Source: Hermetia illucens (Eukaryota; Arthropoda; Insecta; Diptera; Stratiomyidae). Taken from it: a DNA stretch of 64,000 bases. Below are positions 31,901 to 43,665 of this stretch, piece by piece (position 1 is the first letter of the stretch; each line of letters begins with the position of its first letter). The notes under the pieces are model-generated. The model worked only from the letters and a program-made list of their open reading frames with translations, did no database searches and was not told the DNA's origin. A program made the position numbers and the translations under genes. The stretch covers positions 47,985,467 to 48,049,466 of the forward strand of contig NC_051853.1 of the NCBI RefSeq assembly GCF_905115235.1, in the 5' to 3' direction.

Positions 31901-32150
31901 ATAATTAAATATTAGTTGTCACGTTAATTAGTTTAATAGGTTAGGGTAGAGTTAAGTGAAATAAATTGTTAAAAAACCAGCATTGAAGAAGGACCCATGT
32001 TGTGTCCAAAACACGTGTCTGCAATCCTTAAAGAAAATCTATAGTTAAACTGGAAACTTTTCCATTTAATAGTTTTACTTAAAAAGAACTATAGGAAATA
32101 AAGGAATTACTTTTATAAAACTTATCAAATTAAAATTTGCGGGTAATAGG
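31900..32150. other. Unclassified unit block, copy 2
   Basis: Nearly identical to 24507-24780; no gene. Carries the same GGACCCATGTTGTGTCC motif. Confidence 0.35.
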
Positions 32151-33568
32151 CAAGGAAGGAAAGGTTCTTCCTCACTCCGTACAACTTCATCATCCGGCGA
32201 AAAAAACAAGCTGAAATGGGAAGGCTAGTACCTCCTACAATTATAAATATGCAGGGCACGATAGTATCTCTTGATCTCCCTGCTGAATTCTTATGGTTAG
32301 TTTAGCCGATGTGATGTCGCCATCAAATAGGTCGTTAACCAAATTAGCCTAGAAGTCTTTTGAGATTAACATGCAGGAGCGAGGTCGATCACTTTCATTG
32401 GCATACAACAGGTCAGCATGTTGGAAGTTTAGGCCCCTCACTACCCCACCAACAACCCACGGTTCTTGTATGGGGTATATAATTGTTTTGCAGCTATTGA
32501 TCCGACCACTGATAAGTGCAGTTGCGGCTTTACAATACTGAAAATTTATTTGCGAAATGTGCCACCTCATCTGCGCTTCAGATGAAGATGCCGAGGGCTG
32601 CACGTCCCCTTCAATGAATTTGGAAGCCGACACTTGTAACGTAGCGGTCCCTAGCCCGTAGTAGAGCCGGCAGCCGAACCTTCTTAACATCGGATTCGGG
32701 AACGCTCTCTTTTCTATTTTTTTGCCTACCAGCAACCAGGTGAAGATGTTGAGGTTATTCTGTACACCAAGTTGTTGCAAAACCCCAGCACCCCAGCGCC
32801 ATTCCGCTCTTCTTGTGGAAGCCAGAGGAAGCATTTTTTAACGATGGCAGCTCAGAGACCCTTTTCAGAGTTAGTCGCGCACCCTCCCACACCTCGTTGA
32901 GGGAGGAGCATTACTACCTGAGCCACTCGTTCGTGTCTTCGTCGGCAAAGTTTAGCCGTAGCATTTTACGGTATACACCTACTGACTCAAGGCAAAGCTT
33001 AATGCCTTGTGAGGATACAGTCCTTACAGCTAGGAGGAGTTTCCTCTTAAAGTGTTCGCACTGCTCAGTATCGTAACCGAATGAATTAGGGTCGTCATAC
33101 AAGATCCATCCATCGACTTCGATAGCCTTGGCTGCAAATGAAGGACTAGCCTTTGCCGGCCGAGCCTTCTTTGCTGCCTTTTTTGTCAAAGAGTTGGGAT
33201 CGTCCAAGGACCGTTGCTGCTTTGGTTTCTCCTTAGCCGCAGGTTCGTCGAACGATCCTCTACCCTCAAACTTGGCACAACTCGTGGGTTGTGAGTTGCC
33301 CGAAGGCGGTTTGCCAACAGGCGGTTTGCTGTCCGTGGACAGGTGCTTACCCATGGGCAGCCTCAGCAGGTGGCGTCGATTGGAGCCTGGGGTCAGGAGT
33401 GCTAACAGAAGGGGCCTACTTCGGCTCGTCCCTTAAGGACTGGGTCCCAATTAAATTGGTTCCCACCTGAGTAAGTGGAGAATCTCTCTCTCTCTAGGCT
33501 CAGGTTCTCCATCGATGACCTCATTCGTAGTTGGATCGTCACGATCGAGATTTAATTGCAGTTTTTGA
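32150..33568 (-). mobile_element. LOA-B LINE, unit 2 copy
   Basis: Minus-strand ORF1 and endonuclease start. 33354-32914 is a 146-codon frame (P-A-A-K-E-K-P-K-Q-Q-R-S-L-D-D-P, V-D-G-W-I-L-Y-D-D-P). 32834-32349 is a 161-codon frame that ends ORF1 (A-E-W-R-W-G-A-G-V-L-Q-Q-L) and runs into the endonuclease (C-K-A-A-T-A-L-I-S-G-R-I-N-S-C, I-Q-E-P-W-V-V-G-G). The ORF1 organisation recalls the DUF4780-type ORF1 of LOA elements. The extreme 5' UTR seen in unit 3 is missing, and there is no reverse transcriptase. Confidence 0.65.
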
Positions 33569-33842
33569 AATATCTATATCTTCTTCTTTTTCTTTAGCCT
33601 TTATCCCATTCACAAACGGGGACAGATCATCAATGCGATCATTTGCTTTTAAACAACATTGAGTGCATTTTCTTGGTCGGCTTGTCGCGGCATCTGTCAC
33701 CAAGAGAGACCAAGTAGGATTTAATACAGTGGAATAACCCCAACCGTACTTTGTTCATTTCCTTCCTTGATCTCAGCATTTTATTTTTGTTGTACTGAGG
33801 ATATCACAGAGTACGTTGCCTCCTGCTATATATAAACCTATT

Positions 33843-34024
33843 TAGATCGTTGGCACAACAATCCATATTGGATCAGGGCCTTTGCTTTATGCTCGCCCGA
33901 GATTATTACCCGGATTTGACTCAGGTACTCAGTCACAGCTGAGTCGACTGGTATCCGACGTCAGGTCATGATTCAAATCAGTAAGATTTGAACTGGGAGC
34001 TTCCGTACGACAGCCTTGTGCTCT
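33843..34024 (-). mobile_element. tRNA-derived SINE, unit 2 copy
   Basis: Same element as 26090-26356, with the same truncated head (B box in AGTTCAAATCT on the minus strand), but about 80 bases of the body are missing. Confidence 0.6.
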
Positions 34025-34057
34025 AATAATGTAAATATTGTCAGAACGTTTGCCAAG

Positions 34058-34220
34058 TTGTTTCTGATCACCCTACAATAACAGCGAAAGCAAAAATGTT
34101 TCACCCTAAACAATCGTAAATCTTATCGATTCCAACGACTATTTTATCGAAGATGGTGACCGGCTGGACGTCATACTTGAAAGGGAGGTTACATATTGGC
34201 TAGCTTTGGTATATATAGCC
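34058..34220 (+). promoter_or_regulatory. Promoter of MBF2-like gene 3
   Basis: Nearly identical to the gene 2 promoter, with GGACGTCATACTTGAAAGGG and TATATATA at 34210-34217; the ATG is at 34276. Confidence 0.7.
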
Positions 34221-34275
34221 TGCACTGATTCGTAGTTTTTAGTTTCTATCAAATATTGATCTGGTTTGTGCGAAA

Positions 34276-34961
34276 ATGACCACTTTATTAACAGCTGTTG
34301 CGGCTTTGTCCGCTGTCCTCGTGGTTGGAGCTTCGTGTCCAAACGGAAGCACCCCACATGGTGTCGATAACGTTGCAGTTGAATTTAAAGGGATGAATAC
34401 AACGACGGACTCCCTATTGGAAAATTCTTTAGCTGAGGTGATTTTAAATTTGCGTAATCTGTCTTTGGGATGTTGGCCATTCGGATGTAAACGTACCTAC
34501 ACTTTTGGAAGCAGAGTTCCAGGTAAGTGATATGAATTCTTTATTGTTAAGCTTGTGAGGGGTAGAGACCAGAAAATTCATTTCCGTTCAATATAGAAGA
34601 GAAGATACTATAGGGTGTGCTTCCTTAAGATTCTTTCCATGAGCTCCAAATTGAACCTAAACAATAAAAGGATTTTTTTTCAATTTACTTTCAATATTTT
34701 CCAGGCGATTATATAGTAGGACACGCTGACACCCGCAGAGCAGTTATCTTTCCGCAGGACATTACCGTGATCGTATTGTACCCGGAATCAGGGGAATGTG
34801 GGAAAACAATTTCGTACGTTGAAATTCAGACTGCACAGATTTCCAGGTCTGGAGCTGCTTACATATTGGATGGAGGCATTGGTCAACGTCATATTAAAAT
34901 TAGAGTTGTGGCGAAACTAACAATCTTTATAGACCTTGTGGCAGTCATTTATGGTAATTGA
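34276..34961 (+). CDS. Secreted MBF2-like protein, gene 3 (two exons)
   Basis: Exons 34276-34522 and 34705-34961 with a 182-bp phase-1 intron give 167 residues. The signal peptide is residues 1-20 (M-T-T-L-L-T-A-V-A-A-L-S-A-V-L-V-V-G-A-S). Sequons are N23, N41 (N-T-T) and N61 (N-L-S). Exon 1 ends G-C-W-P-F-G-C-K-R-T-Y-T-F-G-S. Exon 2 shows E-C-G-K-T-I-S-Y-V-E-I, S-G-A-A-Y-I, G-G-I-G-Q-R-H-I-K-I and a final V-I-Y-G-N. The mature part has four cysteines. Against gene 4, I count about 17 differences in exon 2, every one changing a residue, and 4 in the intron. The splice sites are intact and the frame is open, so it is probably functional. No other family fits as well as MBF2. Confidence 0.85.
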
Positions 34962-35054
34962 TTATTGTCACTAGACAAGATATAATACCTGAAAATGAAA
35001 TATATTTCACTAGCTGCAACGGTCACGTGAGTTAATGAAATGATATTAGTTTTG

Positions 35055-35076
35055 GTAATAAAGATAATTTTATTGA
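35055..35076 (+). terminator. Poly(A) signal of MBF2-like gene 3
   Basis: AATAAA at 35057-35062 in the conserved downstream block, about 95 bases after the stop. Confidence 0.65.
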
Positions 35077-35455
35077 CTCAAAAAATTGCTAATTTAGTGG
35101 AAAACAAAATCGAAAATCGGTATGGAAGCAACCCTTTTTGGTAGGATGTTATGTTGAGATATTTTATGTAAAAGATATTGTGTTCGCGAAGCTTGCTGAT
35201 AGAGGAGGAGGGTCCAAGGTAATGCACTTATTACTATCCCCAGCAAATAATAAAATAAAATATTGTGATGGGGGAAAAGGACATGTAAATAAAGCATCGT
35301 TGGAGTTACTCCACTATGCTAAATTCTACCTGATCTTTCTCTTGGTCCCGCGGCAGGAAAACGAAGAAAATACATTGAAGAAAAATGATCATGTGAGGCG
35401 GGAAATTTTTCCTCTTTATTCGATGGTAATCAATTTTATGCGATAAGTTCCTGGC
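35077..35455. other. Shared 3' flank, no gene
   Basis: Counterpart of 27413-27795. A 102-codon open frame at 35138-35446 is disrupted in units 1 and 3, so I do not call it a gene. Confidence 0.4.
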
Positions 35456-35725
35456 GAAGCTACTTGGATGTGAAGCTTCAGCTGATTAATTTCGTCGTTT
35501 ATTTGAAAGATCCCCAAGTAACGGTGGATATTATAGTTCATGATGTACCACGGTGCGGAAGTAATCGTTCTCAATACTTTAGAGTGCATTCTTTGAAGGA
35601 TTTCGATGTCAGATATGCGAGCAGATCCCCAAAGTTGTGCACCATAAGTCTAGTTTAGCTTTATGCAGATGCAGGTTTTTGAATCTTAGGTTGACCTGAG
35701 TTTTTCGGCCTCAATACATTTTTTC
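35456..35725 (-). mobile_element. Jockey-clade LINE 3' piece, unit 2
   Basis: Same fragment as 27796-28060 (Y-G-A-Q-L-W-G-S-A, A-P-W-Y, H-R-D-L-G-I), with only a few base differences. Confidence 0.7.
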
Positions 35726-36493
35726 TAAGTAAGTCTTCTATCTGGAAAAGGAATGAATCCTAAGTCCTATTTTACCCCCTGGTGGCCTGGTCAGATTATG
35801 TTAAAGTTACATAATTCGGCAAGTCCTCACACGACTTCCTCGTGATGGCCGCTGTAAACCGTCTTCGGGCGGGCTTAGAGTGTGTAGGTCCGGGCTGGGA
35901 GTAGGCTCATCCAACTGACGAGAATCTGCTTGTCAGTCATGTGTTAGGGGCAAGTAGATCTGGCGGGGAGATACCACTGAAGCAACATCCCGGAGATCGT
36001 CCTCCCTGCACCGGAGAAGGTGCTAGTTTTAAATAAGACCCTTACCCTGGTGGCCGGGCCAGCCAGGGTGGACATTCTTCCCAGACTACTCGTGGGACCA
36101 AGACGTGGACTCAATTATCAAAAAATAAAAACAAATAATGACGATAGAAGAAGAGGGAGTGATGCCAGGTGCATCATCGGAGGATGAGCTGCTGGCCTCC
36201 AGCCAGGAGACAGTAGTCGTCGAGAGCAGTACACTCGATGTCAGCCGTAGCACCGTCGTGCTGAAACCAACCGCACTGACTTCCCGGAGTGAGGAACCAG
36301 ACGGACTAGTGGCTTCCAGCCTGGAATCTACTGCCGTCAAGCTGGGTGTAGCGAGTATCAGACATAGTACTTCTAACCCCAAGCGCCGGGGGATCCCTCG
36401 AAAACGAAAACCGACAAGAATGTCGGTCGCCGGAAACCGGCTGAGAAGCGAAGGTCCACTGGTGTCCTGCTCAAGAGCCAGTACCAGAAGGTC

Positions 36494-37326
36494 ATGCATA
36501 TTTTCGGCAAGATTGCTAAGAATAAGAAGGCCGGTACTGTCGACGAGCGGGATGAAAAAGACCTCACTATATACCAGGCGATTGTTGATGAATACAATAG
36601 CAAACGCCTGGCTGACGAGCAGAAGGTGAAGCCCATCGCTCTAAAATGCAATCGATCTCAAGATGAGGCCGAGCAAGATAAGAAACGGAGCAGAGTTGGC
36701 AAGAGCGTAGACGCTAAGCAATATCTGAAGGAAATTGCGCAGCAATCGTCAGCCGACGGACCACGAACTGCGAAGCCCTTCAGCGACGTGGCCAGGAGCC
36801 ACTTACGTGTGGCACTGGCGGATGGCAATTCTGCTAGCGGCAAACTAGCGCTGGAGGTGTGGACCAATGTTGAGGCCAGGCTATCGGGCATGGTCTATGA
36901 GCATCTCCTGGACACCGGAAGCAAACACGAGGAACTCATCCCCCACTTTGATTCATCTCAGGTGGTCCGTGGGTTCCACGTAATAGCTTGCAAGGACCAG
37001 TTCTCTAAGGACTTTCTCGGTTCGTGTGTCGCCAAGATCAGCGACGCCTAGGAGGGCGTTAAGCTCAAAAACATCCCTTACGCGGAAGATCCCATGGGAA
37101 GAACAAGCTCGTCCAATTCCTGCCCCTTTACAACCCCGGGATTCTCATGGACGGCTGGGTTGTTATCAAGGAGGAGGAACCTAAGACAAACAGTCAGCCT
37201 GTACTACTCCGTATAAACGAGGAGTACCTGGAGGCACTAAAAAAGGCCGATTATAAAGTGTGGTTCGGAGTCAGGAATGCAAAGGCAAAAGACCCAATCG
37301 ACGCCGCCAACGAGCTATTGGACTGA
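36494..37326 (+). pseudogene. LOA-A ORF1 (DUF4780-like), broken
   Basis: The frame 36494-37051 (185 codons) carries the conserved region A-R-L-S-G-M-V-Y-E-H-L-L, F-D-S-S-Q-V-V-R-G and F-S-K-D-F-L-G-S-C-V. A stop replaces the tryptophan after I-S-D-A, where unit 3 keeps it (D-A-W-E-G-V). The C-terminus continues in another frame (M-D-G-W-V-V-I-K-E-E-E-P, then D-A-A-N-E-L-L-D). Units 2 and 3 share most of the damage but each has private changes. ORF1 proteins of this clade are thought to bind the element RNA. Confidence 0.65.
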
Positions 37327-37790
37327 CGAACCCGCCTGCAGCGTTCGAAGTGCGCCTCTGCTAATCTGCTTGTCTTCCTCTTAGAGGAAGACATCGACAT
37401 CGCATTAATACAGGAGCCCTGAGTCGGAAGCGAACGAACCATCAAAGGGCTCCAAAGCAAATATTTTAACTTATTCCACAGCACAGGAGATGCTGATCAG
37501 GATAGACCTAGAGCATGTATTCTTGCGAGGGAGAGTCTGCTCCCTTTCCTGTGCCGGACCTGAGTTCCAGCGACCTAGTCGTGGTCAAGCTGGAGCAGGC
37601 GGGGGTAGAGAATGTGTATATTTCCTCGGCTTATATGGCTCACGACCGATCAGCTCCGCCAGAAGAACTACAACATCTGACGAACACCATAACAACAAAA
37701 ATAGGCTGCGACGCTAATGCAAGGCATACGCTTTGGGGCAGCTCCGAAATCAACGAAAGGGGTGAGTCATTCTTTGATTTTATTATTACT

Positions 37791-37832
37791 TCTATCTATC
37801 TATCTATCTATATTCTTCTATCTAATCTATCG
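37791..37832. repeat. (CTAT)n microsatellite in LOA-A endonuclease
   Basis: Six to seven CTAT units followed by a decayed second run. It is present in units 2 and 3 (51354-51395) and absent from the same site in unit 1 (about 28530). Confidence 0.85.
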
Positions 37833-38969
37833 GTGTGTACACAAACCTTCCATTTCCCCTGTTCGGAGAACTGTGACGGTTGGGAGGAGGTCCTTGATAT
37901 CACCCTAATAACCGAGAACGGGATTCTTAGGGCGGAGGACTGGAGAGTGTCTGCCAGAGATCCTTCTCTGATCACAGTTGGATACTCTTCAGTCTAGATC
38001 TCGCCGCAGAGGTCTCCAAGCCCTTTGGAGACCCCAGGAGGATCGACTGGAGAAAGTTTGGTCAGGTAATTAAGAACAAACTCTCCGATGCGCAAATTGG
38101 TAAGATTGGCATGACAGATGCACTGGAGTCAAAGGTCGGGGCTCTGGGGAAGGCATTCGATACCGCCTTTAAAGTGTTGTGCCCTACTAAGTATAGCAAA
38201 AAGAGCCTGCCAGCGTGGTGGAATGAAGATCTCTCCAGCCTCAGGAAGCTGACCAGAGAAATTTTCAACATCTGCTACAGGCAAAAATACTGGCAGCCAT
38301 ACAAGGACTGCCTGAAGAAGTACAAGTCGGCCATCAGGACCGCCAAGAGGCGGTCTATGTTTAACTATGGTGAGAACATTGAAAGCATAAGTGAATCCGC
38401 GAGGCTCAGTAAGATTCTGTCCAAGCAATATAAGAGCCCATCCTTTCTTAAAAAGTCGGAAGGTTCCTGGACGGAATCTTCTAGCGAACCCCTGCGGCTG
38501 CTGGTTCAAACACACTTTCCCTCCAACGAGGAGGACGGTGAGTCAGAACCTTGCTTGGAGGGTTTGCGGCAACCCCAGCTGTGCGAGACTATTAAATCGG
38601 TAATTACCGAGGATAGGATCGGCTGGGCAATAAGACCTGAAGACCTGAAGACCTGAAGACCCTAGAACGCGTCCTGGACATTCACTTAAGGATGATTATG
38701 GAGAGAACGCCTTTCTCTAAGTCCCAACATGCCTACCTCAAAGTACAAGCAGTATACCCTTGCTACCTTCTTGGATATAGAGGGAGCTTTTAACAACGTC
38801 AGTACCAACGTCATCAAGGAAGCCTTGACCGGTATTGGATTAGAGCGGTATCTCACGCATTGGATTATATCCAAGCTAAGTACCAGGATAATCCAGTCGG
38901 ATCTGGGCACCAACCACTTGACCAGAGCTGTGAACAGAGGCACACCCCAGGGTTGGCGCCATCTCACCG

Positions 38970-39593
38970 GTGCTCTGGTTAATAGCAATGGACAAAATTT
39001 TAAGTACATTGGACAGCAGCGGGGTGAAGGTGGTGACGTATGCCGACAACTTGCTGATATTAGTATCAGGGAAGTTTCTGTCCATTATAAGCGACATCAT
39101 GGAAGGAGCATTGCGAAAGGTGTGTCTGTGGGCCACAAGATGCGGACTGAGCATAAACCCGGCCAAAACGCAACTGATGCTATTCACCACCAAGACAAGG
39201 ATACCTGAATTCCATCTACCACGGCTGAATGAACAAAGATTGGTTCTTTCCTCTAATGTAAAGTATCTGGCTGTAATCCTGGATCCTAAGCTAAATTGGA
39301 AATTGAACAGAGAACTGGGGGTTAAGGATTCCTGTGTAGCCTTCTATGCCTGCAAAAGAACCTTCGCAAAGAAATGGGCTCTCCGGTCGAGGATCGTTCT
39401 CTGGATATACACCGCTGTAGTGCGTTCGATCTTGACGTACCGCTCTATTGTGTGGTGGCAGGCTTTGAAGAAAAAATACAATAGAACTAAACTTAATAGG
39501 ATTCAAAGAACCGTGTATGCGGGTGCTACTGGGGCTCTGCAGTCCTGCTCTCAATGTACTCCTGCATCTCCCCTCCCTAGACCTCTACATTAA
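38970..39593 (+). pseudogene. LOA-A reverse transcriptase palm and C-terminal region
   Basis: A 207-codon open frame with L-W-L-I-A-M-D-K-I-L, V-V-T-Y-A-D-N-L-L-I-L, C-G-L-S-I-N-P-A-K-T, V-K-Y-L-A-V-I-L-D-P-K-L-N-W and I-L-T-Y-R-S-I-V-W-W. It is out of frame with the upstream motif A region. Unit 3 has lost about 165 bases here, including the Y-A-D-N box. Confidence 0.7.
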
Positions 39594-40189
39594 ATATGTT
39601 GCAGCGTGCAGTGCCGTCAGACTACGTGAGTCCGGATGCTGGGCAGCCAAGTCCTACGGCCACAGTAACATCCTAGATGCCATACCTCGGGAAATCTGGG
39701 CATCCCCCACGGACTATGTCACACGCAAGCTGAACTTCACGAGAAACTTTGCTGTGGACCTTGCAACCAGGGCAAAGTGGAAGACCGGCGGCGTATTGCA
39801 AGACTATGATACAGTATTCTTTACGGACGGACCAAAGATGGCCGATGGAGTCGGCGCAGGGGTTTTCTCGAATACACACGGTGTATCCAAGTCGTATGGT
39901 CTCCCAGGTTTCGCCAGTGCATTCCAGGTGAAAGTATTGGCGATATTGGAAGCCTGTCGATGGCTGGAGCGAGATTCGAGCCCTAAGCGTAACACAGCCA
40001 TTCTGACCGACGCCAAGCGGTCATCAAGGCCTTGTACTCAACGACGACATCTTCCCGGCTGGTGGGGCAGTGCAGAGACGCGCTTAACCGTGTGGGCGGC
40101 ATGCTCAAGGTCACTCTCCTCTGGGTTCCCGGGCATAGGAACATAGAGGGGAATGAGCGGGCTGATTTTCTCGTATGACGAAATATTGT

Positions 40190-43100
40190 ATATGAATTTG
40201 AAAGAACATTGGACCCTTATCTTCGTAGTGAAGTGTTTCCTCTGTCGAATAAATTCTCCTCGACAGTGAGAGGATAGTGGCCGTTATTTTTACAGTAGCA
40301 GGACAACGGTTTGGTCAGTAACGGTGTGGTGTGGACTCGTTTGTGTCTGAAATTGACTTTTGTCGCAAAACGCAGCATCAGAAGTCAACCGGACAATATT
40401 TGCTGGGCAGATTCATTATTCAGCTTCAATGCTGATCAATTAGTTAAGGAACACAGAGCAGAAAGTAGGCATGTAATGAAAAAAACAAGTTGCAGATTAT
40501 TTCAAATAACCAAAATTGCCCGAGGAATGCAAAGAACTTGAGGACAAGCAAGTCCAACCAACTTCAGCTTCCCCATTTTAGGTACAGACTTCTTGTGTCA
40601 CTATGGGTTGCTAGTAGACTTGCAGCACAACCAATCTTAATTCGTCAGGCAAAATTTCATCACACCCCAACAACAATCTTTCCGTACTTTTGGAGGACAT
40701 TACTGACTTTCTTGTTCGGGCACTCCTCCAAAAGTTCAGCCAGATTACTACCGAATGTAGTCTGTCAAAACCAGTGAAGCACAATATGCAGCATTACATC
40801 AACACCTCTGGTTCCCCTATATTCTCAAAACTGCATCCTCTACCACCCCAGTAGCTGGCTATTGCACGGAAAGAATTCCAGCAACTTATCCAACAGGGTA
40901 TATGCAGACCTTCAGACAGCTGTAGGTCTTCCCCACTCCATATGGTCCCTAAGCCAAACGGCCAATGGTGTCCCTGTGGGGATTAGAGAAGGCTAAACGC
41001 ACAGACTGTTCCTGACCGATATCCCATTCCATTCATCCACGACTTTGCGCATCATCTCGCAAACTGCCGCATCGTTTCGACCTTGGATGTAACCAAGGCG
41101 TATCACCAAATCCCTGTAGCTCCAGAAGACATTCCAAAGACGGCAATATCCACACCCTTCGGACTCTGCGAATTCACACGGATGACTTCCGGATTGTACC
41201 ATGCGACGCAAACCTTTCAAAGGTTCATCCACTCGGTCCTGCGAAACCTCAATTTCTGTTCCGTGTATTTGGGTGATATTTTGGTCGCTTCTTACTCAGA
41301 GTCTGCGAATTTAGCCCATCTCGAGTGCATTTTCCAACGTCTCCTTGAGGCCGGGTTAGTCCTAAACGTTGATAAATGCAAGTTTCTCCAAACACAAGTG
41401 AGATTCCTCGGCCACTCCATTTCCCCTGACAGAATACAGCCCGACCCAGGCAAGGTACAAGCGATCACAAGTTTCCCGCGGCCGAAAACTGTGAAGGAGT
41501 TGAGGAGGTTCTTGGGCATGCGAAACTTCTATCGTTGTTTCCTGCCCAAGGCCACCCAACACCAATTCGTTTTGAACGCTTACTTGTCTGGCCCCAAAAC
41601 AAAAGATACACGAGAGATTGTGTGGTCTGAAGAGGCTGTTCACGCGTTTGACAAATCCTGACAATAACTGGCTGATGCTACACTCACATTTCCGCTCAAC
41701 GGAACTACAGCACCTACGATTGAGAACTTCTCGCCGCGTACTGAAGCATTAAATACTTCCGCTTCTCCCTAGAAGGCAGGCCGTTCACAGTGTTCACGGA
41801 CCATAAGCCTCTCTCATATGCTTTGGAACAAAAGCCTGACAAAGCGTGCCCTCGTCAGTTTCGACACCTGAGCTTGATAAGCCAGTTCACGTCCGACATA
41901 CAGCACGTGTCCGGTAAGGACAACATAGTTGCTAACGCTTTGTCTCGTGTCTCCGAGGTAAACATCTCCGTATCACTCGACTTCTCGGCTATCTCCAAGA
42001 CGCAGGAGGATAACACAATGCTTCAGGGCCTCAAATCCAACCCCAAATACAAATTTCGAGAATTGCTCATCTTCGCCTGGAACCACTCTCTCTGCTGCGA
42101 GTGCTCGGAAACGGGACCCCGGCCATACATTCCGGCCACCTTTTGCAAGGAAGTGTTCCACGCGGTTCACGACTTAGCGCATACAGGCATTAGGACGACA
42201 AATCGGTTAGTCACCGAGAAATACTTCTGGCCCTCCATGAATAAGGACGTCAACTCCCGGGCCAGAGAGTGCATCGCATGCCAGAAGTGTAAGGTCACCA
42301 GGGCATGTAAGAAAGGAAGTGGGCTCATTCCCACGCGCTACCAAGTGATTCCACACTATGCACCTCGACATCGTAGGCCCTTTGCGAGACTCGCACAGTT
42401 TCAAGAATTGCCTCACAATCATCGACAGATTTACGCGGTGGCCTGAAGCAATATATCTGAAAGACATTAAGGGCAAACTTATGCCGAAGCCTTCTGTCTA
42501 GAGTAAACCAGCAGGGACGCCCTCGCTTTGGTGTCCCTGCAGTGGTTACAACTGACCAGGGAATGCAATTTGAGTCCACCCTTTTCTCGGAGTTAGGAAA
42601 ACTCCTGGGATTCAAACGCCAGCGAACTACAGCTTACCACACACAATTCAATGGGATGCTAGAGCGTTGGCACCGGACGCTGGAAGCCGCCATTATGGCT
42701 CGCGATAATCCGTCCTGGACTCAGGTCTTATTCTCGTCTTACTCGGCCTCCGAACAATCCGCCGAAAAGAATTTGCTGCCAGCCCCGCGGAGCTGGTATA
42801 CGGGAAGAACCCAAGGCTCCCAAGTGATCCGGTCTTCGACAAGAGATCCGGTTTCACAGATTTGGAACTGCTGCGCCTGCTGAAAGACAACCTTCGCCAC
42901 ACCTGCCACCAGACACTCGTGCACACCTGCCTACGCTTCCAAGGAGCTGGACATGTGCACCCACGTCCTGGTCAGGATGGATGCTGTCCTTAAGCCGCTG
43001 CAGCCTCCATACGAAGGCCCGTACCGTGTTCTCGAGCGGGGAGAGCATTTCGTCTAGCTCGAGATCGGGGGACATAAAAAGGCTTTCTCCTTATCCAGGT

Positions 43101-43500
43101 TGAAGCCCGTTTGCACGCCAAATCAACGCAGTTCCGAGTTCAGTCGCTGAAACCCCTAGTTTTCATCTGGGGGCGGAGTAATGTAGCGCAGCGTGGTTAA
43201 CAACATTCGAAATTTATTTCGAAATTTATTGTTTTCCGTGCCGAAGTAGGTCGTGATTTTTGAAATAATAATTGAATTTAGGAAATTAATATCGACCTTT
43301 CGAAAATTCAATTAAGAAAAGAGATGATAAAAAGTTGTGTAGTTTTTCGTTAACTTTATGTTAATAAAATTATTTGATTGCCTTCACGTTGTGTTCTTGC
43401 TAGTATCGATGCGACAAAATTAGGCTCGGCCGACACGAGGAAAAAAATTGTGTTTTCTCAAATTACGGAGGACTCAGACGAAGAATCGAGCGCAGCACAA
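40190..43500 (+). mobile_element. Gypsy (Ty3-type) LTR retrotransposon fossil, unit 2
   Basis: Parts in order: a protease-like stretch (about 40560-40650, with D-F-L-C-H-Y-G-L-L-V-D-L), reverse transcriptase (about 40860-41660), RNase H (about 41730-41960), integrase (about 42090-42880), an integrase C-terminal tail (about 42940-43170) and a 3' LTR (43182-43500). No 5' LTR or gag is recognised; the left side adjoins LOA-A. It is broken, with perhaps eight or more breaks. It is closely related to the piece in unit 3 and more distantly to the fossil at 8705-11502. Confidence 0.8.
43182..43500 (+). repeat. Gypsy LTR, unit 2
   Basis: Begins T-G-T-A-G-C-G-C-A-G and aligns along its length with the LTR at 29741-30093; the right boundary near 43500 is approximate. 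Confidence 0.65.
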
Positions 43501-43559
43501 CGCTATTAAGTTATTTAACCGTTTAGTGCAACTTTGACGATATTGGAAGACATATCAAG

Positions 43560-43665
43560 ACTTAATATTGACATTTTGAAAATTCACGGCCTACTCCGCC
43601 ACGGAGAACACCGGTGGTGGCAACTGTCAATCGAATTAACAACATTCGAAATAAATTTTGAATTT
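43560..43665 (-). repeat. Inverted fragment of the same Gypsy LTR
   Basis: CGCCACGGAGAACACCGGTGG followed by CAACTGTCAATCG and TTAACAACATTCGAAATAAA matches the reverse complement of about 29760-29860. It faces the LTR that ends at 43500, so two LTR pieces stand tail to tail. Confidence 0.6.

Larger units (their letters stand above)
35770..40180 (+). mobile_element. LOA-clade LINE (LOA-A), fullest copy
   Basis: Parts in order: 5' UTR (about 35770-36137); ORF1 (36138-37326, two frames, DUF4780-like with V-R-G-F-H-V-I-A-C and F-S-K-D-F-L-G); endonuclease (about 37340-37970, with L-I-Q-E-P, G-C-D-A-N-A-R-H-T-L-W-G-S-S-E-I-N-E-R-G-E-S); linker (38000-38656); reverse transcriptase (about 38735-39230, L-D-I-E-G-A-F-N-N-V, G-T-P-Q-G, Y-A-D-N-L); C-terminal region (39230-39750); RNase H (about 39810-40180, F-F-T-D-G, L-E-A-C-R, V-P-G-H). 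The palm box reads Y-A-D-N instead of Y-A-D-D, so a catalytic aspartate is lost. Stops and frame changes are scattered through it, including a CTAT repeat in the endonuclease. Confidence 0.8.
31120..43500. repeat. Segmental duplication unit 2
   Basis: The longest unit, about 12.4 kb, same order as unit 1. It keeps the fullest LOA-A LINE and the longest Gypsy piece. It shares with unit 3 a CTAT microsatellite and a codon insertion in the MBF2-like gene that unit 1 lacks, so units 2 and 3 are closest relatives. Confidence 0.75.

Noticed and set aside
32813-33436. Plus-strand open frames opposite LOA-B
   Set aside because: They are reverse-strand shadows of the LOA-B ORF1 frames.
35138-35446. 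102-codon frame behind gene 3 as a second host gene
   Set aside because: Homologous positions in units 1 and 3 are interrupted, so the frame is not preserved.
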